Assembly: GCA_027083915.1 (NCBI GenBank)
Contig: JALWML010000534.1
Location: forward strand, 1-10,876
DNA length: 10,876 nt
From: Lysobacterales bacterium
GTDB lineage: Bacteria > Pseudomonadota > Gammaproteobacteria > Xanthomonadales > Marinicellaceae
Direction: 5' to 3'
The notes under the pieces are model-generated. The model had not been told where the DNA came from. It made no database searches and worked only from the letters and a program-made list of their open reading frames with translations. Below, piece after piece: positions 1 through 5,917 of this stretch (positions within the stretch are counted from its first letter, which is position 1; every line of letters starts with the position of its first letter). The translations under genes and the position numbers were made by a program.

Positions 1-729
1 TATAAAGACTGCACGCCCAACAAGGTTTCGCTCAGGTACAAAACCCCATTCTCTTGAGTCTGCACTGTTATCTCGATTATCTCCCATCGCAAAATAGTGT
101 CCCTCTGGAACAACAACATCTAAAAAGCTAGTTGGTCCTAAACCAGTATGGTTAAAGGTAAACATCTTGTGATTTTTATCGCCAAGTTGCTCTAATTTTT
201 CTATTGCTTTTACATCACGCTTCGGGTTATCCATCAAACCAACATAAGGGCCTAACAACTCTTGCTTAATCAATTTCCCATTAATTGTCAGTTCTTTTTT
301 ATAAGGATCATAATGAATTTTATCACCTGGCAAACCCACCACACGTTTTATATAATCAACCGATTGGTCTTTTGGGTATCTAAAAACAATAATATCTCCA
401 CGTTCTGGATGCCCTATTTCAACGACAGTATCGTGTAATACTGGCAACTTAAGTCCATAAGAAAACTTATTTACGTAAATAAAATCCCCCGTTAACAAAG
501 TTGGCATCATGGAGGAGGACGGTATTCTAAATGGTTCAAAGACAAAAGTCCGAACCACTAAAACAAAAATAAGAACGGGAAAAAACGAGCCTATTTCGTC
601 AATGGTTTTCATCATAAAAGAAGGTTGGCTACTGGCTTTCTTAAAATACATGGCTAGCAACCATAAAATGCCCGTCACAATACTCGCAATGGTTAGAAAG
701 GCTTCAAAATCAAAATGTATTTCATTCAT
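1..729 (-). CDS. lepB: Signal peptidase I (leader peptidase), 3' end cut off by the window
   Basis: Membrane-bound serine protease that removes signal peptides from exported proteins on the periplasmic side. The 243 codons inside the window read open to base 1, so the stop lies outside. The N-terminus has a hydrophobic segment (about residues 11-29), a short cytoplasmic loop, and a second one (about 48-64) leading into the catalytic region. Box B carries the nucleophile Ser73 in IPSSSMMPTL, followed by the GDFIYVNKF stretch. Box D has the general base Lys128 in DYIKRVVGLPGD. Box E appears near the truncation as MGDNRDNSADSREWGFVP. All are diagnostic of the E. coli LepB type with two transmembrane segments. 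The start at 729 follows an AGAGA ribosome-binding sequence about 9 nt upstream. It lies 53 bp after lepA, the usual lepA-lepB order, and is probably co-transcribed. Only the C-terminal tail is missing. Confidence 0.97.
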   Translation of the reverse strand, partial: MNEIHFDFEAFLTIASIVTGILWLLAMYFKKASSQPSFMMKTIDEIGSFFPVLIFVLVVRTFVFEPFRIPSSSMMPTLLTGDFIYVNKFSYGLKLPVLHDTVVEIGHPERGDIIVFRYPKDQSVDYIKRVVGLPGDKIHYDPYKKELTINGKLIKQELLGPYVGLMDNPKRDVKAIEKLEQLGDKNHKMFTFNHTGLGPTSFLDVVVPEGHYFAMGDNRDNSADSREWGFVPERNLVGRAVFI

Positions 730-782
730 TATTTATATTCTCTGTTTTGTAAGTTTCCCACCTTAGTAGGAATAACATTAAG

Positions 783-2564
783 TTAGTCGACTTTAAGAAT
801 GGCTAAAAAGGCAGATTGCGGAACTTCAACTCTACCAATCTGTTTCATACGTTTTTTGCCACGTTTTTGTTTTTCTAATAATTTACGCTTACGAGAAGCA
901 TCGCCACCATAGCATTTTGCTGTGACATTTTTGCGTAAGGCCTTCACCGTTGTTCGTGCAATAATATGTGCACCGATTGCCGCTTGAATAGCAACATCAA
1001 ACATTTGTCTTGGTATTAATTCTTTTAATTTATCTGCCAATTCTTTGCCACGTTTACGAGCATTGGCTCTGTGAGTTAAGACAGACAACGCATCAACAAG
1101 TTCACCATTGATTAATATATCAAGTCGAATCAAATCACCCGTTTCAAAATGACTAAATTCATAATCAAAAGAGGCATACCCTCGTGAGACAGATTTAAGC
1201 CGATCAAAAAAGTCTAAAACCACTTCACTTAAGGGCATTAAAAACTGCAATGATACTTGTGTACCTAAATACTGAATGTTTTTTTGAACACCGCGTTTCT
1301 CTATGCATAAACCAATGACATTACCGACATACTCATTGGGCAATAGGATATTGGCATTAATCATGGGCTCACGTATTTCTTGATACATTTCTGGTAAATC
1401 TGCAGGATTATCCAGTTTTTCCACTTCACCTTTATTATTGACCAATTCATAGATTACCGTTGGTGCAGTGGTAATCATGTCAATATCAAACTCGCGCTCG
1501 ATTCGTTCTTGAATTACTTCCATGTGCAGCATGCCTAAGAAACCACAACGGTAACCAAACCCAAGAGCTGTTGAGGATTCTGGTTCAAATTCTAAAGCAG
1601 CATCATTTAAACGTAACTTTTCCAATGCCTCACGCAAGCCTTGGTAATCATCAGCTGATGTTGGGAATAAACCTGCAAAAACACGAGGTTGTGATTCCTG
1701 AAAACCTTCCAAAGGCTCTTTAGCAGGATTTTTGGTCAATGTAATGGTGTCACCAACAGGTGCTCCATGAACATTTTTAATTGATGCAGAAACAAACCCC
1801 ACTTGCCCACATTGTAATGAATCAGTTTCTAATCGTTTGGGCGTAAAAATTCCGATATTATCAGCTATCTGGTCAGTCTGCAGTGACATGATACGTATCT
1901 TATCTTTTTTATTTAACGTGCCATTAAAGATTCTGATTAAAGAAACGACTCCAAGATAATTATCAAACCACGAGTCAATAATTGACGCTTGTAACGGCTT
2001 GTCCTTATCTCCAGTTGGTGGTGGAATGTGTTTGATGATTGCTTCCAAAACATCTTCAATACCAATTCCTGTTTTTGCACTGGTTAAAGTTGCCTCTGAG
2101 GCATCAATCCCAATAACATCTTCAATTTCTTGTTTAACTTTTTCAACATCGGCAGAAGGTAAATCAATTTTATTAATAACAGGCAAGACTTCCAAGCCTT
2201 GTTCAATAGCTGTATAACAGTTGGCAACAGACTGGGCTTCAACACCTTGAGCCGCATCAACGACCAGCAATGCTCCTTCACATGCGGCTAAGGAACGAGA
2301 AACTTCATAGGAAAAATCAACATGGCCAGGTGTGTCAATAAAGTTTAAATCATAGGTAATACCATCTTTTGCTGTGTATTTTAAACTAACAGCTTGTGAT
2401 TTAATGGTGATACCGCGTTCTTTTTCAATGTCCATGGTATCAAGCACTTGTTTTTCCATTTCACGTTCTGACAACCCACCACAATGCTGAATGAAGCGAT
2501 CTGCTAATGTAGATTTGCCATGGTCAATATGTGCGATAATTGAAAAATTTCGAATATGTTGCAT
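783..2564 (-). CDS. lepA: Elongation factor 4 (ribosomal back-translocase GTPase LepA)
   Basis: Translation GTPase that binds the ribosome and is implicated in back-translocation or initiation under stress; cytosolic or membrane-associated. The 593 residues are close to the family's usual 597-600. G-domain motifs are intact: G1 AHIDHGKST (11-19), switch I RGITIKSQ (50-57), G3 DTPGH (77-81), G4 NKID (131-134) and G5 TSAK (161-164). Then come the EF-G-like domains and the LepA-specific C-terminal domain, with the basic stretch ending in IGRVEVPQSAF. There is no EF-G domain IV, which separates it from EF-G, and the GFLGMLHMEVIQERIEREF segment is typical of LepA. The ATG at 2564 is preceded by AAGAG about 6 nt upstream. 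It sits between mucD and lepB, the same neighbourhood as in Pseudomonas. The leader contains the mucD hairpin (see findings). Confidence 0.98.
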   Translation of the reverse strand: MQHIRNFSIIAHIDHGKSTLADRFIQHCGGLSEREMEKQVLDTMDIEKERGITIKSQAVSLKYTAKDGITYDLNFIDTPGHVDFSYEVSRSLAACEGALLVVDAAQGVEAQSVANCYTAIEQGLEVLPVINKIDLPSADVEKVKQEIEDVIGIDASEATLTSAKTGIGIEDVLEAIIKHIPPPTGDKDKPLQASIIDSWFDNYLGVVSLIRIFNGTLNKKDKIRIMSLQTDQIADNIGIFTPKRLETDSLQCGQVGFVSASIKNVHGAPVGDTITLTKNPAKEPLEGFQESQPRVFAGLFPTSADDYQGLREALEKLRLNDAALEFEPESSTALGFGYRCGFLGMLHMEVIQERIEREFDIDMITTAPTVIYELVNNKGEVEKLDNPADLPEMYQEIREPMINANILLPNEYVGNVIGLCIEKRGVQKNIQYLGTQVSLQFLMPLSEVVLDFFDRLKSVSRGYASFDYEFSHFETGDLIRLDILINGELVDALSVLTHRANARKRGKELADKLKELIPRQMFDVAIQAAIGAHIIARTTVKALRKNVTAKCYGGDASRKRKLLEKQKRGKKRMKQIGRVEVPQSAFLAILKVD

Positions 2565-2582
2565 TTTTACTCTTATATAAAC

Positions 2583-2611
2583 AAAAATCCCGTAGAATTA
2601 CGGGATTTTTT
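2583..2611 (-). terminator. Intrinsic terminator after mucD, possibly bidirectional
   Basis: A perfect 12-bp inverted repeat (2583-2594 with 2599-2610) encloses a 4-base loop. The core is TCCCGTA/TACGGGA flanked by A5/T5, so on either strand a GC-containing stem is followed by a U run. It starts 25 bp after the mucD stop codon and ends 18 bp before the lepA start. The natural reading is a mucD terminator with some read-through into lepA. Confidence 0.85.
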
Positions 2612-2620
2612 AAAAGACAT

Positions 2621-2649
2621 ATTGTACCTAATGGCTTAGTCGCGTTCAA
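2621..2649 (-). promoter_or_regulatory. Candidate sigma-70 promoter for lepA overlapping the mucD stop
   Basis: On the minus strand TTGAAC (2644-2649) is followed by a 17-bp spacer and TACAAT (2621-2626), matching the -35 box in 4 of 6 and the -10 box in 5 of 6 positions. The -35 box lies in the last mucD codons. Predicted initiation near 2614 would leave a leader of about 50 nt that includes the 2583-2610 hairpin. This is sequence matching only. Confidence 0.4.
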
Positions 2650-4012
2650 TAACGATGAAGCGTTTTGCCCCTGAATTTTGTACTAATAGCACTAAAGGCA
2701 TATCTTTATCTAATTTTTTCAATTCTTTGTTGAATCCTTTGACGGATTTAATCGGGGTTTTACCCATCTTAATGATAACATCATTGACTTGCAATCCTGC
2801 ACGTTGGATAGAACGTTTATTGATTTTTTTAACCAATACACCATTTTCTATATCTAATGCGCTTCTTTCTTCCGCGCTAAGATTAGAAATCTCAAAGCCA
2901 ATATCAAGTTTTTTAATCTGCTTTCCAGAACTTGTCTCAATTATGTCTGATTCATCTAAACCACCAAGAACTGCTTTGATTATTTTATAATCACCATCTC
3001 TTACAACTTTAACTTTAACTTTTGTTCCTGGCTGAACAGCCCCAACTAAAGGCGGCAAGCTATTTGAGGTAGCCACTTTTTCACCATTAAATTCTACAAT
3101 AACATCTTGTTCTTGTATTCCTGCTTTCTCTGCCGCAGAATCTTTATTGACATTAGTAACTAAAGCTCCACTTGGAGTTTCTAAGCCTAAGTAATTAGCC
3201 ATTTTTTGTGAAACTGGTTGAATATTGACACCCAATAAACCTCGCTTAACCACTCCAGATGTTTTTAATTGTTCAACAACCGACATAGCAACATCTATTG
3301 GAATAGAAAAAGACAAGCCCATGTAACCACCTGATTTTGAAACTATCATTGAGTTAATGCCTACTACTTTACCGTCCATATTAATTAATGGACCACCTGA
3401 ATTACCTGGATTAATCGGTACATCGGTTTGAATAAAAGGCACATATTGTTGTTGGCCTATTGCTCGACCTTTGGCTGACACAATACCTTTGGTAACCGAA
3501 TGCTCAAAACTCATCGGTGACCCAATTGCCATTACCCATTGACCTATTTCTACTTTATCTGCGTCTCCAATTGATAAGATAGGAAGATTATCGGCTTTAA
3601 CTTTAAGTAATGCGATATCACTGGCCTCATCTTCTCCTATTAATTCCGCATCATACTCTCTTCTATCAACCAATTTAACAATAATTTCATCGGCATCATG
3701 AACAACATGTCGGTTTGTTAAAATATAACCATCTTCTGAAATAATAAAACCTGAACCTCCTGCTACGGAATCTCGCCCTTGTGGATTATGAAAACCTCTA
3801 GGCATACCAAATAAATCTTCCAAGGGATTTCTTTGTCTAGGAGCACGATTATTTTCCGTTAATTCTTTGGCATTATGCCGTGCGGTAATATTAACCACAG
3901 CCGCTCCTGTTTGTTTAACCAAATCGGTGAAGTCGGGTAATTCTACTGTTTTTGCATTTGCAAACTGTGAAGCTGTTAAGAATATAAAACTTAACAATAT
4001 ATTTTTATACAT
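2636..4012 (-). CDS. mucD: Periplasmic serine endoprotease, DegP/HtrA family (MucD)
   Basis: ATP-independent protease/chaperone that degrades misfolded periplasmic proteins and moderates sigma-E activation. I place the start at 4012, giving 458 residues. An ideal GGAGA ribosome-binding site lies 6 nt upstream, and the protein then begins with a clean signal peptide (hydrophobic residues 5-15, predicted cut after ANA at 20). The reading frame is open upstream to an ATG at 4093, inside rseC, but that would add an implausible 27-residue N-terminus. The trypsin-like domain has the triad His102 (TNRHVV), Asp132 (SDIALL) and Ser205 (GNSGGPL). PDZ1 follows at about 257-340 and PDZ2 at about 362-455, ending at VIERD. 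The long DegP-type Q loop is short, closer to MucD/DegQ. The position after rseC matches P. aeruginosa mucD. A sigma-E-like promoter lies just upstream. Confidence 0.96.
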   Translation of the reverse strand: MYKNILLSFIFLTASQFANAKTVELPDFTDLVKQTGAAVVNITARHNAKELTENNRAPRQRNPLEDLFGMPRGFHNPQGRDSVAGGSGFIISEDGYILTNRHVVHDADEIIVKLVDRREYDAELIGEDEASDIALLKVKADNLPILSIGDADKVEIGQWVMAIGSPMSFEHSVTKGIVSAKGRAIGQQQYVPFIQTDVPINPGNSGGPLINMDGKVVGINSMIVSKSGGYMGLSFSIPIDVAMSVVEQLKTSGVVKRGLLGVNIQPVSQKMANYLGLETPSGALVTNVNKDSAAEKAGIQEQDVIVEFNGEKVATSNSLPPLVGAVQPGTKVKVKVVRDGDYKIIKAVLGGLDESDIIETSSGKQIKKLDIGFEISNLSAEERSALDIENGVLVKKINKRSIQRAGLQVNDVIIKMGKTPIKSVKGFNKELKKLDKDMPLVLLVQNSGAKRFIVIERD

Positions 4013-4040
4013 TATTTTTCTCCAAAATATTTTAATGCGT

Positions 4041-4069
4041 TTATGACAACATAAACCAAGAAATAGTTC
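4041..4069 (-). promoter_or_regulatory. Candidate sigma-E-type promoter for mucD
   Basis: In the 64-bp gap between rseC and mucD, the minus strand carries GAACTA (4064-4069), a 17-bp spacer and TCATAA (4041-4046). The AlgU/RpoE consensus is GAACTT, N16-17, TCTGA-like, so the -35 matches 5 of 6 and the -10 keeps the TC..A core. Expected initiation near 4034 leaves a leader of roughly 22 nt that includes the GGAGA site. Independent sigma-E control of degP/mucD genes is known in other gammaproteobacteria. Confidence 0.5.
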
Positions 4070-4076
4070 GATAGAT

Positions 4077-4553
4077 TTACTTAAAAAACTCAACTCTGGG
4101 TTTAAATTTACTTTGATTTAATTTAAGTACAATTTTTGAGATTACAAGACCTAACAACAGACCAGTAATACCCCCTAAGTCACTATTTAAGTGAAGTGAA
4201 GTGAAAAGATAGTAGAAAACCATCATAAAGAAGACAATACTTATAATAGGCAACCCATATAAAACCAACGCCAACCGAAAAAGTTGGTTTTCACTAAATT
4301 TCATGCCGACAATATCACCTTGTTGATAGCCTTGTGAAAAAAATCCACGCACATCATCTAGGTGAGTATTAACATCTGGGTCGCTTGATTTGTTAACAAA
4401 GATTACTGTACTTTTTGGAAAAAGGAAACTCAAGAAACCATCTGAACAACCACTTTTGCAGTCAGCACAAGAGCTATCTTTTTCCATATGCAACTCAACT
4501 TTCTTTGCATCTATCTGTAGAATTCGTGCTAACTTAATCACTAAGTTTATCAA
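4077..4553 (-). CDS. rseC: RseC/MucC family inner-membrane regulator
   Basis: Inner-membrane protein of the RseC/MucC family (positive modulation of sigma-E in E. coli; related proteins take part in reducing SoxR). Its 158 residues are close to the usual size. The N-terminal beta-rich segment is followed by a cysteine cluster C29-x2-C32-x3-C36 in SCADCKSGCSDG, the family hallmark likely to bind metal or an iron-sulfur cluster. Two hydrophobic helices at about 92-114 and 125-145 form a hairpin with both ends cytoplasmic, and the tail is basic. The start at 4553 overlaps the rseA end by 20 nt, suggesting coupling. It lies directly after rseA with no rseB between. The exact biochemical role remains uncertain even in model species. 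Confidence 0.9.
   Translation of the reverse strand: MINLVIKLARILQIDAKKVELHMEKDSSCADCKSGCSDGFLSFLFPKSTVIFVNKSSDPDVNTHLDDVRGFFSQGYQQGDIVGMKFSENQLFRLALVLYGLPIISIVFFMMVFYYLFTSLHLNSDLGGITGLLLGLVISKIVLKLNQSKFKPRVEFFK
4191..4205. repeat. Three tandem copies of the pentanucleotide GTGAA inside rseC
   Basis: GTGAA occurs three times in a row on the plus strand, within the part of rseC encoding the short loop between the two membrane helices (residues FTSLHL). The unit length is not a multiple of three, so gain or loss of a unit would shift the frame. Three units is short, and chance is a sufficient explanation. Confidence 0.5.
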
Positions 4554-5163
4554 TACGCAAGGGCGTCAAGTTTTTATTTGCCTCACTTTGATTAATAATA
4601 ATCATGTAAGGCATATTATTAGTTTGTGAAAACCCCTGATTATAGTTAAAAGTATTTTTCGCAGAAACCGAAGGGAAACGACTCAAAGAAGCTGGAGGTT
4701 TTACAATAGATTGTCTGCCGCTAACAATATTAGCCGATATATTCACTGGTAATGGTCTTAATCCCGTTTGCAATGCAATTGTCTGCTGGTTGTTGGGTGA
4801 CACTCCTGTTTCGGTCTTATTTTGAATAAGAAAGACTGACATAAATGCCACACTGGCAGCAATTCCCATTCCTAACACGGGTTTAAGCCATTTGTGAAGT
4901 ACTTTTTGCTTAGTATCTGTTGTAAAATCTTGAGAAATGCCAACATGCTGTTGCGACAATTGTTGACAAACTTTTGCAGCCACATCTATAACCAAAGGCT
5001 CTCCACTTTGCCTTTGCAGGCATGACTTGATTAAATGGTAACTTTCCCATTTTTCAGACAAACTTTTATCAGCAGCCATTCTTTTAAGTAAGAACTTACT
5101 AGCATTGATTTCAAGTTCCCCATCCATCAAGTTTGAAATTTGTTCATTTGATTTATCTGACAT
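4534..5163 (-). CDS. rseA: Anti-sigma-E factor RseA (MucA)
   Basis: Single-pass inner-membrane anti-sigma factor that holds RpoE inactive until envelope stress triggers stepwise proteolysis by the DegS/RseP type proteases. I choose the ATG at 5163 (209 residues), which has an AAGAGAA ribosome-binding site and begins MSDKSNEQISNLMDGELE. The frame is open to 5220, but that would lie deep inside rpoE. The N-terminal sigma-binding domain (about 5-70) has the family pattern LMDGEL, then LLKRMAADKSLSEKWESYHLIK. One transmembrane helix lies at about 96-113. The periplasmic region (114-209) is serine/asparagine rich, with a PYMIII segment near the end. It overlaps the rpoE end by 11 nt, so sigma and anti-sigma synthesis are coupled. 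The partner gene rseB is missing downstream. Confidence 0.95.
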   Translation of the reverse strand: MSDKSNEQISNLMDGELEINASKFLLKRMAADKSLSEKWESYHLIKSCLQRQSGEPLVIDVAAKVCQQLSQQHVGISQDFTTDTKQKVLHKWLKPVLGMGIAASVAFMSVFLIQNKTETGVSPNNQQTIALQTGLRPLPVNISANIVSGRQSIVKPPASLSRFPSVSAKNTFNYNQGFSQTNNMPYMIIINQSEANKNLTPLRIDKLSD

Positions 5164-5788
5164 AATTTGTTCTCTTGTATTCTTTTTTGCGTAAGGGCTT
5201 AAGTGCATTATCGACTGCATCTCGAGCTCGAAATATTCTCGAACGTACTGTTCCGATTGGGCAATTCATTTTTTCTGCAATTTCTTCATAACTCAAGCCT
5301 TCAAGTTCACGTAAAATTATTGCTTGTTTCAAATCTTCAGGTAATTGTGCAATCGAGTCGTGCACAACTTGCTCCACTTCTTGTCTCTCATAATGAGCAT
5401 CAGGAGTATCAAAATCTTGATTTTCAAATCCACCAGAATAGTTTTCTGCTTCAGTTGGTTCTATATCTGAATTCTGAATCCTTCGCCCCTTTGCCACCAA
5501 GTGATTTTTGGCTGTATTGATTGCTATGCGGTATATCCAAGTATAAAAAGCAGAATCTCCTCGAAAATTTGGCAAAGCCTTATAAACTTTAACAAAAACA
5601 TCTTGGGTGATGTCTTGTATCTCGTGGTAATCTTTTATCAATTTAGAGATTGCTCCACCAACTTTTTGCTGATAGCGTTGCACAAGCATTTCAAAGGCCT
5701 TCATGTCACCTTTTTGTGCTTGTTTAACGAGCGCTAAATCTACCGCTTTTTCAGACATTTCGATTTGTTTATCCTGTTTTTTTTTCAT
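5153..5788 (-). CDS. rpoE: RNA polymerase sigma-E factor (RpoE/AlgU), ECF family
   Basis: Extracytoplasmic-function sigma factor directing transcription of envelope-stress genes. In the 211-residue form, region 2 spans about 32-100 and includes the near-invariant NFRGDSAFYTWIYRIAINTA (74-93). Region 4 spans about 146-196 with LPEDLKQAIILRELEGLSYEEIA and the helix-turn-helix CPIGTVRSRIFRAR. Both match E. coli RpoE and P. aeruginosa AlgU closely. The start is ambiguous. ATG 5788 has AGAAGG about 6 nt upstream. ATG 5758 gives MSEKAVDL, which aligns with the E. coli N-terminus, but has only a distant AGGA. A run of nine A directly follows the first ATG. The C-terminal tail is slightly longer than in E. 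coli. It is followed by rseA with an 11-nt overlap. Confidence 0.97.
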   Translation of the reverse strand: MKKKQDKQIEMSEKAVDLALVKQAQKGDMKAFEMLVQRYQQKVGGAISKLIKDYHEIQDITQDVFVKVYKALPNFRGDSAFYTWIYRIAINTAKNHLVAKGRRIQNSDIEPTEAENYSGGFENQDFDTPDAHYERQEVEQVVHDSIAQLPEDLKQAIILRELEGLSYEEIAEKMNCPIGTVRSRIFRARDAVDNALKPLRKKEYKRTNYVR

Positions 5789-5798
5789 TGACGCCTTC

Positions 5799-5825
5799 TA
5801 TGACATGTCTCATTAACAAAAGTTT
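5799..5825 (-). promoter_or_regulatory. Candidate autoregulatory sigma-E-type promoter for rpoE
   Basis: The minus strand shows AAACTT (5820-5825), a 16-bp spacer and TCATA (5799-5803), resembling the GAACTT, N16-17, TC..A pattern of RpoE/AlgU promoters. rpoE operons are commonly self-activated. Initiation would fall near 5792, only a few bases before the ATG at 5788, so this promoter would favour translation from 5758. Confidence 0.4.
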
Positions 5826-5837
5826 AATAATTTTTTA

Positions 5838-5867
5838 ATTATCTCTAAATTAGATGCCTTAACACAA
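5838..5867 (-). promoter_or_regulatory. Candidate housekeeping promoter for rpoE
   Basis: GATAAT (5838-5843) matches the sigma-70 -10 box in 5 of 6 positions and is preceded at 18 bp by a weak TTGTGT (5862-5867). An alternative -10, TCTAAT, lies at 5849-5854. The 118-bp gap is strongly AT-rich, so chance matches are likely. A basal promoter somewhere in this gap is expected because the upstream gene ends here. Confidence 0.3.
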
Positions 5868-5895
5868 TTCATAAACAACAAATCGGTGAAAAAGC

Positions 5896-5917
5896 AAAAA
5901 ACATTCTTACGATGTTC
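5896..5917 (-). terminator. Weak hairpin with U run at the end of the GGDEF/EAL gene
   Basis: On the minus strand AACAT and ATGTT (5912-5916 and 5900-5904) form a 5-bp stem with a 7-base loop that contains the TAA stop codon, followed by a T run. The stem is short and AT-rich, so termination would be inefficient. Confidence 0.3.

Noticed and set aside
509..766. Plus-strand open frame of 85 codons
   Set aside because: It is antisense to the 5' part of lepB, which has all family motifs; its translation shows no recognisable domain.
750..770. Imperfect inverted repeat between lepA and lepB as a terminator
   Set aside because: The stem has mismatches and no following T run, so lepA-lepB read-through is more likely.
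1999..2217. Plus-strand open frame antisense to lepA, and a nearby minus-strand frame at 2084-2281
   Set aside because: Both are alternative-frame shadows of the conserved LepA G domain, without their own ribosome-binding site or family likeness.
4013..4093. Longer mucD start at 4093
   Set aside because: It would put 27 residues before a clear signal peptide and overlap rseC; the ATG at 4012 has an ideal GGAGA site.
5164..5220. Longer rseA start at 5220
   Set aside because: It extends deep into rpoE coding sequence, while the ATG at 5163 has an AAGAGAA site and gives the expected RseA N-terminus.
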